64,000 nt of DNA from Phyllobacterium sp. OV277 (lineage in GTDB: Bacteria > Pseudomonadota > Alphaproteobacteria > Rhizobiales > Rhizobiaceae), in contig NZ_FNIY01000002.1 in assembly GCF_900104355.1 (NCBI RefSeq), positions 620,001 to 684,000 on the forward strand, read 5' to 3'. Positions 37,498 to 47,578 of this stretch are shown piece after piece. The first letter of the stretch is position 1. Each line of letters opens with the position of its first letter. Position numbers and translations under genes: made by a program. A model generated the notes under the pieces. That model saw only the letters and a program-made list of their open reading frames with translations, was not told where the DNA came from and did not search any database.

Positions 37498-39549
37498 TCA
37501 GGCGAGACCGCGCTTTTCGATCATCGCGTCCGGTGTTGGCATCTTGCCACGGAAGGCCTTGTACAATTCTTCCGGATCGCGGCTGCCGCCGGCCGAATAG
37601 ATATATTGCTTCAGTTTCTTGGCAAGCTCAGCGTTGAAAACATCGCCGGTCTCTTCAAACGCCTTGAAAGCATCGGCATCAAGCACTTCCGACCACATGT
37701 AGGAATAGTAACCGGCGGAGTAACCATCGCCTGAGAATACGTGGGTAAAGTGCGGGGTGCGATGACGCATGATGATGGCGTCAGGCATGGAGAGGCTCTT
37801 CAACGTATCAGCTTCAAATTGGATCGGATCAACTGGCGGCGTGCCGTCCGCATGGAAGGCCATATCGACCAGTGCGGAGGAGGTGAACTCCACCGTATTG
37901 AAACCGGCATTGAACGTGTTGGCCGCAAGTACCTTGTCGAGCAGCGCCTTTGGCATGGCTTCACCGGTCCGATAGTGAACAGCGTATTTTTCCAAAACTT
38001 CCGGCACCGTCAGCCAATGCTCGTAAAGCTGTGATGGCAGTTCGACAAAATCACGTGAAACCGACGTTCCCGATACGGCAGGCCATGTCACATCTGACAG
38101 GAGGCCATGCAACGCATGACCAAACTCGTGGAAAAGCGTGCGTGCGCCATCCAGCGAAAGAAGCGCTGGTTCACCCTTTGGAGGTTTGGCAAAGTTCATA
38201 ACGTTGTAGATAATCGGCTTCTGGCCGCCATCAAGCTTGTGCTGCGATTGCAACGCGCTCATCCATGCACCGGAGCGCTTGGATTGCCGGTTGAAATAGT
38301 CGCCGAGGAAAAGGCCACGACGACTGCCGTCAGGATTTTGCACTTCCCAGACGCGCACATCGGGATGCCAGGTTGGAATGCCGGTCTTTTCTTCAAAGCG
38401 GATGCCGAAAAGACGCGTAGCCACATCAAAGCAGGCTTCGATAATCTTTTCGAGCTGGAGATAGGGCTTGAGTTCCGCCTCGTCGAAGGCAAAGCGCTCG
38501 TTGCGTAGCTTTTCGGCGTAATAGCGCCAGTCCCACGGCGCCACCTTGTGGTTCCGGCCTTCTGCAGCGATCAGGCGTTCCAGATCAATCTCTTCTTCAG
38601 CAGCCCGGTTGCGCGCCTTGTCCCAGACAGGTTCCAACAGATCCATGACGGCCTTGGGTGTCTTGGCCATAGTATCGTCAAGCTTGTAGGCAGCAAAGCT
38701 GTGATATCCAAGCAGCTTGGCTTTTTCGGCACGCAGCGACACCATTTCGGCAACGATGGCGCGGTTATCCGTTGCTCCACCGTTCTCGCCGCGTGCGGCC
38801 CAGGCTCGAAACGCCTTTTCGCGTAGGGAACGGTCCTCTGAAAAGGAAAGGAAGGGCTCAATGATCGAACGGGAGAGGGTGACCGCCCAGGCGTCTGGCC
38901 GGTCCCGTTCTTCAGCGGCGCCACGCATGGCGGCGCGGACAAAATCGGGTAAACCTTTCATCTGTGCTTCATCGGTTATGAACAGCGCCCAATCAGCTTC
39001 GTCCTTGAGGACATTCTGACCGAACTGCGCACCGAGGCTGGCCAGTTTTTCATTGATATCGGCAAGACGGGTCTTGCCTTGCTCATCGAGCCGCGCACCG
39101 CTGCGTACAAAGCCTTTCCATGTCTTTTCCAGAACTCGGTCGGTTTCCGCATCGAGGCCAAGGAAATCCCGCTGCTCGTAGAGCGAATCAATACGGGCAA
39201 ACAGTAGCGGGTTCATCATGATCGATGAGTAATGGCGCGACATTTTGGGCGCGAAGACACGCTCCAGGGCCTGAATCGCCTCGTTGGTGTGCGCACCGGC
39301 GCGTAACCAGAAGATGGACGACACGCGATCCAGACCTTCACCTGATAGTTGCAATGGCTTCAGCGTGTTCTCAATGGTCGGCGCTTCGTGATGATTGACG
39401 ATAGCTTCCACATCGGCAAGATCAGCCGCAAGAGCTGCGTCAAAGGCTGGAGCGAAATCGTTGTCTGTAAAGGCTGTGAAATCAGGGAGCCCGAGCGGTC
39501 CGGTCCAGTCCGTCAATGCAGGGTTGATAGACGTTTTTTCTAAGGACAT
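37498..39549 (-). CDS. M3-family oligopeptidase (peptidyl-dipeptidase / oligopeptidase A type)
   Basis: A 683-residue zinc peptidase of the thimet oligopeptidase family. The HExxH motif is HEFGH (474-478) in ARTLFHEFGHALHGLLSD, with the third ligand region FVELPSQLYEHW downstream and GYSAGYYSYMWSEVL near the C-terminus, all usual for PrlC/Dcp. It should cleave short peptides in the cytoplasm; no signal peptide is seen. GGAG lies 8 bases before the ATG at 39549. It stands alone, convergent with the hydrolase gene. Confidence 0.94.
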   Translation of the reverse strand: MSLEKTSINPALTDWTGPLGLPDFTAFTDNDFAPAFDAALAADLADVEAIVNHHEAPTIENTLKPLQLSGEGLDRVSSIFWLRAGAHTNEAIQALERVFAPKMSRHYSSIMMNPLLFARIDSLYEQRDFLGLDAETDRVLEKTWKGFVRSGARLDEQGKTRLADINEKLASLGAQFGQNVLKDEADWALFITDEAQMKGLPDFVRAAMRGAAEERDRPDAWAVTLSRSIIEPFLSFSEDRSLREKAFRAWAARGENGGATDNRAIVAEMVSLRAEKAKLLGYHSFAAYKLDDTMAKTPKAVMDLLEPVWDKARNRAAEEEIDLERLIAAEGRNHKVAPWDWRYYAEKLRNERFAFDEAELKPYLQLEKIIEACFDVATRLFGIRFEEKTGIPTWHPDVRVWEVQNPDGSRRGLFLGDYFNRQSKRSGAWMSALQSQHKLDGGQKPIIYNVMNFAKPPKGEPALLSLDGARTLFHEFGHALHGLLSDVTWPAVSGTSVSRDFVELPSQLYEHWLTVPEVLEKYAVHYRTGEAMPKALLDKVLAANTFNAGFNTVEFTSSALVDMAFHADGTPPVDPIQFEADTLKSLSMPDAIIMRHRTPHFTHVFSGDGYSAGYYSYMWSEVLDADAFKAFEETGDVFNAELAKKLKQYIYSAGGSRDPEELYKAFRGKMPTPDAMIEKRGLA

Positions 39550-39648
39550 GGGAAAGCTCCGGCATAGATGATGGACTGTGGTTCTAACATCTAAGGCGGC
39601 AATAGAGCGACCACAAGTCAACAGGGCCAGAAAGCTTGTCACCCAAAC

Positions 39649-39671
39649 GAAAAACGGGGCTTGCGCCCCGT
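39649..39671 (-). terminator. Terminator after argG
   Basis: On the minus strand a 7-bp stem (ACGGGGC with GCCCCGT) closed by a GCAA loop is followed by TTTTTCG. Confidence 0.8.
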
Positions 39672-39693
39672 CATCATCCGCATTTTGCTAAAA

Positions 39694-40917
39694 TCAGCTG
39701 TTACGCTTGCGAGCAGCCAGTGTCCGGAGGCGCAGGGCGTTCAGGCGGATGAAGCCCGCTGCATCCTTCTGGTCGTAGGCGCCGCGATCATCCTCAAAGG
39801 TGACGAGTGCATCGGAATAGAGCGACTTCTTCGATTTGCGGCCCGATACCATCACATTGCCCTTGTAGAGCTTGAGGCGCACGACGCCTTCCACATCGTC
39901 CTGGCTCTTGTCGATCATGGCCTGCAGCATCTCGCGCTCTGGCGAGTACCAGAAACCATTGTAGATGAGTTCCGCATAGCGGGGCATGAACTCATCCTTG
40001 AGATGGGCCGCACCGCGATCCAGCGTGATCGATTCCATGGCGCGGTGCGCCGCGAGCAGCATCGTACCGCCGGGTGTTTCATAGACGCCGCGTGATTTCA
40101 TCCCAACAAAGCGATTTTCGACCAGATCGAGACGGCCAATGCCGTTGTCACGGCCCAGATCGTTGAGGGTCTTCAGCAGTGTTGCCGGTGAAAGCGGCTT
40201 GCCATCAATGGCCACGGCATCGCCTTTTTCAAAGGCAATCTCGATTTCAGTCACCTTGTCGGGTGCATCCATGGGCGAAATGGTGCGCTGATGCACATAT
40301 TCAGGTGCCTCCTGCCACGGGTCTTCCAAAACCTTACCCTCGGAAGACGAATGCAGGAGATTTGCATCGACTGAGAACGGAGCTTCGCCGAGCTTGTCCT
40401 TGGCAATCGGAATCTGATGCTCACGGGCAAATTCAATAAGGTCGGTACGGGATTTGAAAGTCCAGTCACGCCATGGGGCGATAACCTTGATGTCGGGGTT
40501 CAGCGCATAGGCGGAAAGCTCGAAACGCACCTGGTCATTGCCTTTGCCGGTCGCGCCATGGGCGATCGCGTCAGCGCCGGTACGGGCGGCAATTTCCACG
40601 AGGTGCTTTGAGATCAATGGGCGGGCAATGGATGTACCGAGCAGATAGACGCCCTCATAAACGGCATTGGCGCGGAACATCGGGAAGACGAAATCGCGGA
40701 CGAATTCTTCACGCACATCCTCGATATAGATTTCCTTGATGCCGAGCATCTCGGCCTTCTTGCGCGCTGGTTCCAGCTCTTCGCCCTGACCAAGGTCAGC
40801 GGTGAAGGTAACGACTTCTGCGCCGAGTTCCGTTTGCAGCCATTTAAGGATGATCGATGTATCGAGACCGCCCGAATAGGCCAGCACGACTTTCTTGACG
40901 TCTTTCCACTTGTTCAT
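39694..40917 (-). CDS. argG: Argininosuccinate synthase
   Basis: A 407-residue ArgG that joins citrulline and aspartate with ATP in arginine synthesis. The ATP pyrophosphatase loop is AYSGGLDTS (13-21), [13 protein letters not shown] and GRNDNGIGR-like [31 protein letters not shown] follow. Length and motifs are normal. It is monocistronic, with its own terminator. Confidence 0.97.
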   Translation of the reverse strand: MNKWKDVKKVVLAYSGGLDTSIILKWLQTELGAEVVTFTADLGQGEELEPARKKAEMLGIKEIYIEDVREEFVRDFVFPMFRANAVYEGVYLLGTSIARPLISKHLVEIAARTGADAIAHGATGKGNDQVRFELSAYALNPDIKVIAPWRDWTFKSRTDLIEFAREHQIPIAKDKLGEAPFSVDANLLHSSSEGKVLEDPWQEAPEYVHQRTISPMDAPDKVTEIEIAFEKGDAVAIDGKPLSPATLLKTLNDLGRDNGIGRLDLVENRFVGMKSRGVYETPGGTMLLAAHRAMESITLDRGAAHLKDEFMPRYAELIYNGFWYSPEREMLQAMIDKSQDDVEGVVRLKLYKGNVMVSGRKSKKSLYSDALVTFEDDRGAYDQKDAAGFIRLNALRLRTLAARKRNS

Positions 40918-41001
40918 TCTGTTTCCCTGACTGCCTAGCAGCCCTGCTGTCGTTTTAATGAAGGTGGGGTTCTTTTATCAGTTGGGGCAATGTTGGCAAG
41001 A

Positions 41002-41871
41002 TCAGCTTTGATCGCGCGTATCAGGCAGTGGAAAGCGGCGCGAGGTCCAGATCTCGCAAAGACAGGTCAACACACAAAAGACGATCACCGTTGAGAGAGA
41101 CCCCAGTATCACGTCGGAAATGTAGTGCCGACCGAAAGCAACCCTCAGCACGTCGGTGACAATGATGATGACCATTATGGGCAGCGCCAGTCTTCGCCTT
41201 ACTTCATGTGGCCACAGAGGGAGTAGGCAGATAAGCCAGGCTATGCCCGCAGCCTCTCCCGAAACGAAAGAGCAATTGTGCTGGCAGGCATTCGACCACT
41301 GCGCAGCTGCCACGAAGGGTTGTTCGCCGCCAAAAAGCAGGGCGTTCGCCGGGCGAGGACGTCCAATGAATTCTTTCATGAAAGCATTGACCAGCAGTCC
41401 AGGTCCTACGGCCAGTGTGATGAGGGCCACGGTTGAGATGCGGATTCTTTCATGGCTCCAGCGCAGACCGGAGGCGAGATCGCGCAAGGCAATCGTGACA
41501 ATCACGGAAGCTGCCACGATTGGAAGCGCATAAAAAGCGCGCCGCAATGTCTTGAGGAGAGGAACCTCTGCCGCCGGGAAATCTCCACAAATCTTGGCAC
41601 CAATAGTCGTTACGCAATCAGACGCAAAAAAGAACAGTGACGTGACTGATTTATCGATCTCCGGCACATGGTTGAAAAGGATAGCCAGTGCTGCCCACAG
41701 GATAATAAGGCTGATAGCAAGCGCTGGTTGGCTCCAGGCGCCAAAACCATAGGGCGCCTTGCCACATGCGGCAGATGTTGTTCGATAATAAACCATACGG
41801 CTCTCTGGCTGAAATACTGGTCCGTTCTGGCGTGCAATGATTGCAGTGTCATTACAGAACACGTTTTTCAA
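41002..41871 (-). CDS. PAP2-family membrane phosphatase
   Basis: A protein of up to 289 residues with about six membrane segments and the PAP2 motifs: KEFIGRPRP (KxxxxxRP), SFVSGEAAG in place of PSGH, and RVAFGRHYISD (RxxxxxHxxxD). It resembles lipid A phosphatases and undecaprenyl-pyrophosphatase-like enzymes of rhizobia; the specific lipid is unknown. The first ATG (41871) gives a long N-terminus; an alternative is MVYYRTTS at 41796. It lies 85 bases after argG on the same strand, but argG is read away from it. Confidence 0.82.
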   Translation of the reverse strand: MKNVFCNDTAIIARQNGPVFQPESRMVYYRTTSAACGKAPYGFGAWSQPALAISLIILWAALAILFNHVPEIDKSVTSLFFFASDCVTTIGAKICGDFPAAEVPLLKTLRRAFYALPIVAASVIVTIALRDLASGLRWSHERIRISTVALITLAVGPGLLVNAFMKEFIGRPRPANALLFGGEQPFVAAAQWSNACQHNCSFVSGEAAGIAWLICLLPLWPHEVRRRLALPIMVIIIVTDVLRVAFGRHYISDVILGSLSTVIVFCVLTCLCEIWTSRRFPLPDTRDQS

Positions 41872-41929
41872 CTGACTGGGGAAAGGTATTTAATTAAGGC
41901 TGCCTGATGTCAGCATTTTGAAACTCTAA

Positions 41930-41963
41930 ATGCAAATGGCGGCCAATTGGCCGCCATTTGCAT
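41930..41963. repeat. 34-bp perfect palindrome
   Basis: Two 17-bp half-sites, beginning ATGCAAATGGCGGCC and ending with its complement around AATT, form a hairpin of 15 bp and a 4-base loop. It lies between the Tam-like gene stop and the PAP2 gene start, both leftward. A weak T-rich tail is present, so it may be the terminator of the Tam-like gene. Confidence 0.75.
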
Positions 41964-41998
41964 TGGAAGTTTGCTTTGCGTGTTTTGAAAGTTTGCTT

Positions 41999-42769
41999 TC
42001 AGCGCGTGGCGACCATGAACAACCGTGGAAAGGGGAGAAGGACAGTGCCATCCGGCAATGCCGGATAAGCCTTTGCGACCGCCCGTGTGTATCGTTCGAG
42101 ATAGGCCGCCCGTTCGTTTTCATCAAGTGGATCAAGATATGGCCGCAGACCCGTCCCCTTGAACCATTCTACAACGGCTGGCGCACCACCGGCGAGTGGA
42201 TGGTGATACGTGGTTTGCCAGATATCGACCTTGGAGGATATTGGGCGCAATACGCGATAATACCATTCCGCGCTTTGCCGTGGCGACCGCTGGCCAGCCG
42301 CTGCCGACAACTTGGCGGCCCATGGCCCGTCGGATGCGATTTCCCGCATCAGCCGATGCGTTGGCTCATCGAGATTGTTAGGGATCTGGACGGCAAGACT
42401 ACCACCCGTTGCCAGCTTGCTGATCAGATTCGGCAAGAGCGTGGCGTGATCGGGAAGCCACTGGATGACGGCATTGGCCAAGATGACGTCATAAGGTCCG
42501 TTGCCGTTCCAGCGTGCGATATCGGCCACCTCGAATGTGACTTCAGGCAGCCGCTTGCGGGCCGCTTCTACCATATCGTCAGAACTGTCTATTCCCGTTA
42601 CCGCGGCTTTTGGAAAACGGGCAATCAGAACTTCGGTGGAATTGCCGGGGCCACAGCCAATGTCGACAATAGAGCGGGCATAGACGCCCGGAACCGCAGC
42701 CAGGAGATCACGCACGGGACGTGTGCGCTCATCTTCGAATTTGACATATTGTTCAGCGGACCAGCTCAC
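41999..42769 (-). CDS. tam: Trans-aconitate 2-methyltransferase
   Basis: A 256-residue S-adenosylmethionine-dependent methyltransferase. Motif I is VDIGCGPG (36-42), with TGIDSSDDMVEAA and VILANAVIQWLPDH after it; ANAVIQWLPD and the C-terminal FPRLFMVAT fit the Tam family, which methylates trans-aconitate to neutralise it. The GTG start has GGAGG 6 bases upstream and gives the family N-terminus WSAEQYVKFEDERTRP. It is divergent from a LysR gene. Confidence 0.93.
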   Translation of the reverse strand: MSWSAEQYVKFEDERTRPVRDLLAAVPGVYARSIVDIGCGPGNSTEVLIARFPKAAVTGIDSSDDMVEAARKRLPEVTFEVADIARWNGNGPYDVILANAVIQWLPDHATLLPNLISKLATGGSLAVQIPNNLDEPTHRLMREIASDGPWAAKLSAAAGQRSPRQSAEWYYRVLRPISSKVDIWQTTYHHPLAGGAPAVVEWFKGTGLRPYLDPLDENERAAYLERYTRAVAKAYPALPDGTVLLPFPRLFMVATR

Positions 42770-42928
42770 GACAGGCCTCCTGCACGAATAATGGCTATCG
42801 GACCGGCAGGGGATGGGAGGGCGTGGAGCATGCTGATACCTCAATCGTAAAATTGTATGTTGGCAGAATAACCTCCTCGCCCTATGATTTCCAATGCATG
42901 GTTTTGGCAATTTTAATACTTAAAAGGT

Positions 42929-43852
42929 ATGGCTTTGATTGATCTGCGGCGGTTGCGAGCCTTTGTTGCTCTTGCAGAAGAAGGGCATGTAACGCGTGCG
43001 GCGGAGCGATTGGGTATGCAACAACCGCCGCTGACACGGCTCCTTCAAAGTCTTGAAGCGGATCTTGGGGTTCTTCTGATGCACCGTCTGCCGCGCGGGG
43101 TTCGCCCGACGGAGGCCGGTAAAGTGCTGCTTGATGAGGCGAGGATCATTTTGGCGCGTGCCGATGGCGTTGCCGACATGGTTCACCGGGCAGCGCGCGG
43201 CGAGCAAGGTCACCTTGCCATAGGATTCACCAGTTCTGCTGCCCTTCACCCTATTGTGCCGAAGATGCTGCGTGCCTTTCGTGAAAACCTCCCACAGGTC
43301 TCGGTTTCGCTTGAAGAAGCAGGCACTGCTGAACTGGTGGATGCGCTTCTGCACGAACGACTGGACGCCGCCTTTATTCGCTCGCCTGTTGGTCGTACAC
43401 CGGGTTTGCGGATCGATTCAGTGCTGGAAGAGCCGATGCTTGTTGCACTTCCGGTCGGACACCGGCTTGCAACGGATAGCGCGTCACGATTGCTGCTGAC
43501 GGAATTGGCCAGTGAGCCTTTTATTCTTTATCGCCGATCGGCGGGGCCGGGCCTTTATGATACGATCCTCACGGCGTGCCGCGAAGCTGGATTTAGCCCT
43601 GTTGTGGCACAGGAGGCGCCGCGTTTAACAGCGACGCTCAGTCTGGTCGCCGCGGGATTCGGAATTTCTCTTGTGCCCGCATCCATGCAGCGTCTGGGTG
43701 GAGAAGGTATTGTCTATAAAGCGGTTGCAGGAAGCTCAAGATTGATAGCGCCCCTGCTTCTGGCCATGCGTCAGGCCCATCCTGTGCCCGCGCTTGCGCA
43801 GTTTCGCAGTCTCGTACAGCGCATAGTCGCCGTGCAGCGCCGAGAGAACTGA
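42929..43852 (+). CDS. LysR-family transcriptional regulator
   Basis: A 307-residue LysR protein: N-terminal winged helix (LRRLRAFVALAEEGHVTRAAERLGMQQPPLTRLLQSLEADLG) followed by a periplasmic-binding-like effector domain with GHLAIGFTSSAALHPIVPKMLRAFRE. It looks closest to the BenM/CatM-like subgroup, with PPLTRLLQSLE. It is divergent from the Tam-like gene and might control it. The gap has no clear T-N11-A motif beyond imperfect repeats. Confidence 0.9.
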   Translation: MALIDLRRLRAFVALAEEGHVTRAAERLGMQQPPLTRLLQSLEADLGVLLMHRLPRGVRPTEAGKVLLDEARIILARADGVADMVHRAARGEQGHLAIGFTSSAALHPIVPKMLRAFRENLPQVSVSLEEAGTAELVDALLHERLDAAFIRSPVGRTPGLRIDSVLEEPMLVALPVGHRLATDSASRLLLTELASEPFILYRRSAGPGLYDTILTACREAGFSPVVAQEAPRLTATLSLVAAGFGISLVPASMQRLGGEGIVYKAVAGSSRLIAPLLLAMRQAHPVPALAQFRSLVQRIVAVQRREN

Positions 43853-43956
43853 GCCCTTGAGGTAACGATAAAAGAAAAACGCCAAGAACCGTCAAAATCG
43901 AGTGGTCAAAACAATGCGTCCGCGTTAGCTTCCGCGAGTTTTTGACGGAGCGCCCG

Positions 43957-44598
43957 ATGACCTTCATTCCAGAATGGCCGATTATCCTGCAATTTGCGAT
44001 TGCGACCTTTGTCTTGTCCATTACACCGGGACCCGACATGACGCTTTTTGTTGGCCGGGCCCTATCCGAAGGCAAGGCCGCGGGTTTTGCCTGCCTGTCG
44101 GGTGCCAATTGCGGGATTGTCGTCCATACGACGATGGTAGCGCTCGGGCTTTCCGCACTGATTATTGCGTCGCCGACGGCTTTTTTTGTTCTCAAGATTG
44201 TAGGTGCGGGCTATCTTGTCTGGCTTGCATTTCAGGCTATTCGCAAGGGTTCTGCGTTTTCGCCGGAAAAGAAAAGTGGCCCCTCGCATACGCTGTTCCA
44301 GAACTGGTTGACCGGGATTGGCATTAATTTGCTCAACCCAAAGATCATCCTGTTCTTCATGACCTTCCTGCCGCAGTTTGTTTCCGCAAATGATCCGCAT
44401 GCGCCGGGCAAGCTCTTCTTCCTCGGCCTGCTTTTCATTCCGCTGTCGCTGCCTGTTGTTACGCCGATGATTCTTGCGGCTGATCGCTTTGCTGGCCTTT
44501 TGAAAAAGAATCCAACAGTAACCCGCGTGACCGACTGGTTGTTTGCTGGCGTGTTCTCGGCGTTCGCCGCAAAAATTCTGATGGCGCAGGCGAAATAG
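43957..44598 (+). CDS. LysE-family amino acid or metabolite exporter
   Basis: A 213-residue membrane protein of the LysE/RhtB family with about six hydrophobic segments. The N-terminal FVLSITPGPDMTLFVGRAL and LSGANCGIVVHTTMVALGLSAL are typical, and GIGINLLNPKIILFFMTFLPQFV is the family signature. Substrates in the family include lysine, threonine and homoserine lactone. GGAG lies 7 bases before the ATG; a 9-bp inverted repeat covers that site. It follows the LysR gene on the same strand. Confidence 0.92.
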   Translation: MTFIPEWPIILQFAIATFVLSITPGPDMTLFVGRALSEGKAAGFACLSGANCGIVVHTTMVALGLSALIIASPTAFFVLKIVGAGYLVWLAFQAIRKGSAFSPEKKSGPSHTLFQNWLTGIGINLLNPKIILFFMTFLPQFVSANDPHAPGKLFFLGLLFIPLSLPVVTPMILAADRFAGLLKKNPTVTRVTDWLFAGVFSAFAAKILMAQAK

Positions 44599-44609
44599 AA
44601 GCTGCGGTT

Positions 44610-45047
44610 TTAAGCGCGAGGATCGCTTGGCCGGGTTGGCAAGACCAATCCGGCGCTGCGTCCTGAAACGAGCCAGTAGACAAAACCGCCAACAACGCCT
44701 GTCGCAAGAATTGCTGCAAAAGTATCAATATCTTCCGTTTGCGGGCGCCACTTCCAGACGATGACGACCACAGCGGTTGCCGCACCGCCAAGCGTATAGA
44801 AGAGCCAGTCGCGCCAGGCGGTCAGTTCTGCAAATACGATGAGAATGAAAGCCGGTATGAACACGCTATAACCGATGACCACGGCGAAGGCTGGAACGGT
44901 GAGATAAAGAAACGGGCCATCGCTGCCAATCAACTCCGAGCTGCCGAGCAGCAACAGGTTGAGAAAGAGCGAAGCTGCGAAAATAGCGCAGACAAAACCG
45001 AATACGATCAGGGTAAAGCGGAAGAGGTAGAGGGCGAACTGGCTCAA
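44610..45047 (-). CDS. Small inner-membrane protein, function unknown
   Basis: A 145-residue hydrophobic protein with about four membrane segments (8-32, 47-72, 83-99, 110-127). I do not recognise the family beyond a resemblance to uncharacterised Brucella and Ochrobactrum membrane proteins. Its start overlaps the rlmN stop by 4 bases (45044-45047), so it is translated in the same operon. It is convergent with the LysE gene, 11 bases away. Confidence 0.8.
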   Translation of the reverse strand: MSQFALYLFRFTLIVFGFVCAIFAASLFLNLLLLGSSELIGSDGPFLYLTVPAFAVVIGYSVFIPAFILIVFAELTAWRDWLFYTLGGAATAVVVIVWKWRPQTEDIDTFAAILATGVVGGFVYWLVSGRSAGLVLPTRPSDPRA

Positions 45048-46279
45048 TCTTCGCCGTGCCCAGCGATCATGGCCGCTTCAAAGGCGAGACGGTCAGTCTT
45101 CTTCATCCGTTCCGATTCCGACTTCAACTGTCCGCAGGCCGCCAGAATATCGCGGCCGCGCGGTGTGCGGATCGGCGAGGCATAGCCGGCATTGTTGACG
45201 TAATCGGCAAATTTTTCAATCTGTTCCCATTCCGAGCACTGGTAGTTAACGCCGGGCCATGGGTTGAAGGGTATAAGATTGATCTTGGCCGGGATGCCCC
45301 TGAGCATACGCACCAATTCCTTGGCATCTTCAAGCGAGTCGTTAACACCCTTGAGCATCACATATTCGAAGGTAATGCGTTTGGAATTAGACAGGCTCGG
45401 ATAGGCGCGGCAGGCATCAAGCAGTTCCTTGAGTGGGTACTTCTTGTTGATGGGCACCAGCATGTCACGCAGATCATCATTTACTGCGTGCAGGGAAATA
45501 GCGAGCATGACGCCGATTTCCTCACCGGTGCGATAGATTTCCGGAACAACGCCTGATGTGGACAAGGTAATGCGGCGCTTCGACAGTGACAGGCCATCAC
45601 CGTCAGAGGCGATCAACAATGCCTTCTTTACGTTCTCGAAATTGTACAGCGGCTCGCCCATACCCATCATAACGACGTTGGAGACCTTGCGGCCTTCGGC
45701 AGGCACAATGGCGCCATCGGGCGTGTTGCGATCCGGGAAATCACCGAGCCGATCACGCGCGATCAGAAGCTGCGAGAGGATTTCTTCTGCGGTCAGGTTG
45801 CGGACCAGCTTCTGTGTGCCGGTATGGCAGAAAGAGCAGGTCAGTGTGCAACCAACCTGACTGGAAATGCACAGCGTGCCGCGGCCTTCTTCGGGAATAT
45901 AGACGGTTTCGATTTCTACCGGACGTCCCGCGCCGCGCGGTGGAAAGCGGAAAAGCCACTTACGGGTACCATCAGTGGAAATCTGTTCCTCGACAATCTC
46001 AGGCCGGGCAATGGTGAAATGGCGATCCAGCAGTTCGCGCATGTCACGGGAAATGTTGAGCATATCAGCGAAATCCGACACGCCGCGCACATAGAGCCAG
46101 TGCCAGAGCTGTGCGACACGCATTTTGATCTGTCGTTCGGCCACGCCGATCTCAGCCAATGCTTCGCCCATCTCGGCGCGTGACAGGCCGATCAGTGTTG
46201 GCTTGCCATTCATAGCGGCAAGCATGGCATCACGGGATTTGTCCCGGGCAAACGACTGGGTCTCAGGCAAAACAGACAT
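45044..46279 (-). CDS. rlmN: Dual-specificity RNA methyltransferase RlmN
   Basis: A 411-residue radical S-adenosylmethionine enzyme that methylates C2 of A2503 in 23S rRNA and A37 in some tRNAs. The radical SAM cluster motif is CTLTCSFC (C144, C148, C151). [14 protein letters not shown] and [16 protein letters not shown] are conserved, and a second methyl-carrying cysteine is in [11 protein letters not shown] at 46279 is taken as start; an ATG 5 codons earlier is possible. The upstream gap to the ialB terminator is 70 bases. Confidence 0.95.
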   Translation of the reverse strand: MSVLPETQSFARDKSRDAMLAAMNGKPTLIGLSRAEMGEALAEIGVAERQIKMRVAQLWHWLYVRGVSDFADMLNISRDMRELLDRHFTIARPEIVEEQISTDGTRKWLFRFPPRGAGRPVEIETVYIPEEGRGTLCISSQVGCTLTCSFCHTGTQKLVRNLTAEEILSQLLIARDRLGDFPDRNTPDGAIVPAEGRKVSNVVMMGMGEPLYNFENVKKALLIASDGDGLSLSKRRITLSTSGVVPEIYRTGEEIGVMLAISLHAVNDDLRDMLVPINKKYPLKELLDACRAYPSLSNSKRITFEYVMLKGVNDSLEDAKELVRMLRGIPAKINLIPFNPWPGVNYQCSEWEQIEKFADYVNNAGYASPIRTPRGRDILAACGQLKSESERMKKTDRLAFEAAMIAGHGED

Positions 46280-46350
46280 AGGATTTTCTAACATTCTTTC
46301 GTGAAGCGCGGCTCATACCACGTTCTGGCCGTGCCGTCACCTCCACATGC

Positions 46351-46381
46351 AAAAAGGCCGGACAACTGTTGTCCGGCCTTT
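46351..46381 (-). terminator. Terminator after ialB
   Basis: A 13-bp perfect stem (aaaggccggacaa with ttgtccggccttt) with a 3-base loop is followed on the minus strand by TTTTT. Confidence 0.9.
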
Positions 46382-46404
46382 CCATAGGGGAAGGGTCGAT
46401 AGAC

Positions 46405-46908
46405 CTATTTGCAGGTGGCGATGGCCTTGAGCGCAGCCGAAACGCCTTTGAGCGAATAGGTGTAGCTGGTCTTGGTGCCGCGCTTGGAAACCGCATTGAT
46501 GGACATGGTATGACCAGTACGAAGGGCTGCAACCAGCTGCGGTTCTTCAGCCGCGTTTTCCATCCAGCCATGGCTACCATTGGTGAACATGGAGAAGCTG
46601 CGCGCATCGATGGTAACGGTGACCTTCGAATTCACCTGAAGATCATAACCCGCCTTGAACTGTGGTTCGAAGCTGACGTTCTGTCCGGGCTTCTGGCTGA
46701 CCATGAAGAAGTTGTCGCCGTGATCGAGCTTTACAGGCTGCTTGTCGACAGGCACGGACAGGACATAGCAAACCTTCCCCTTGCCCTGCTGATAGCTATA
46801 GGCGCCCCATGCGTTGAACTGGCTGATTTGACTTGGGGTCTGGGCAAGAGCCGTCCCTGTCAGCCCAAGCATGAGCACAGAGGTCGCTACGATTGATTTT
46901 CCAAACAT
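46405..46908 (-). CDS. Invasion-associated locus B (IalB) family protein
   Basis: A 167-residue exported protein with a signal peptide cleaved after TALA (about residue 22), matching the IalB family first described in Bartonella. Features are WGAYSYQQGKGKVCYVLS and FEPQFKAGYDLQVNSKVTVTIDARSF. The family is common in free-living rhizobia too, so it need not imply virulence. The upstream gap (46909-47197) holds no gene or motif that I recognise. Confidence 0.9.
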   Translation of the reverse strand: MFGKSIVATSVLMLGLTGTALAQTPSQISQFNAWGAYSYQQGKGKVCYVLSVPVDKQPVKLDHGDNFFMVSQKPGQNVSFEPQFKAGYDLQVNSKVTVTIDARSFSMFTNGSHGWMENAAEEPQLVAALRTGHTMSINAVSKRGTKTSYTYSLKGVSAALKAIATCK

Positions 46909-47197
46909 GTTACCTACCAGTTTTTGTCGTTCACTTCATAACTTACGAACCGGCAAGAGCTGTGAAGCCGCATTGTCCAGTTCGCTTTCTCTTAATTTGA
47001 CTTAATCTGGGTTACCAAACGGTGAAGACGGGGTCAAAAAAGCGATTTTTGTAAGCGAGAAGATCACGTTGTTTATCCAAAATTTCGCGGCGTCACTCCA
47101 GCGGAATAAAAGCGGCGACACTTTGACATTTCACCCTATCACGGGGATGTGATGGAAAAACACCCCGACAAGAGGTCAGATCTCGGCAGATTTAAAC

Positions 47198-47578
47198 TCA
47201 ATTACCCTTGTCGAGATCCTCGATCGCTTTCTTTGCCGCCTCACGATGTGCCGGTGTGATGTGGTTGCGTATGGCGTTCAGCGCCGCCATGAGCACGGCC
47301 ACGTCATCGGTGAACCCGAGGCCGAAGATGAAATCGGGAATAACGTCGAACGGCATGACGAAATAGGCAAGCGCCGCAAGCAGTATGCCGCGAACCCTGA
47401 ACGGAGTGGAAGGGTCGAGAGCGCAGTAATAACCCGCAATGACCTCATCGAGAAAGGGGATGGACTTGGCTGCTTTGCGTGCAGTTTTCCAGAACCGCGC
47501 ACGCACGGTCTCCTCGCGGGAGCGCTGATCGTACTCGCTACCCGGCTGCAGAATTTCACCAATTTTGACGTTATCCAT
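47198..47578 (-). CDS. YkvA family (DUF1232) membrane protein
   Basis: A 126-residue protein with a YkvA/DUF1232 core: FLDEVIAGYYCALDPSTPFRVRGILLAALAYFVMPFDVIPDFIFGLGFTDDVAVL, including the signature YFxxPxDxIPD. It is predicted to have one or two membrane segments. Function is unknown. AAGGAAGAGG lies before the ATG at 47578. It lies 110 bases after the pterin dehydratase gene in opposite order on the same strand. Confidence 0.9.
   Translation of the reverse strand: MDNVKIGEILQPGSEYDQRSREETVRARFWKTARKAAKSIPFLDEVIAGYYCALDPSTPFRVRGILLAALAYFVMPFDVIPDFIFGLGFTDDVAVLMAALNAIRNHITPAHREAAKKAIEDLDKGN

Noticed and set aside
38047-38062. AAAATCACGTGAAACC in the M3 peptidase gene, containing half of parS
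   Set aside because: Five mismatches, all but one in the left half; far from the cluster near the origin.
42843-42920. LysR operator between tam and the LysR gene
   Set aside because: TAAAATTG and CAATTTTA are inverted but about 60 bases apart, and no convincing T-N11-A box is present.
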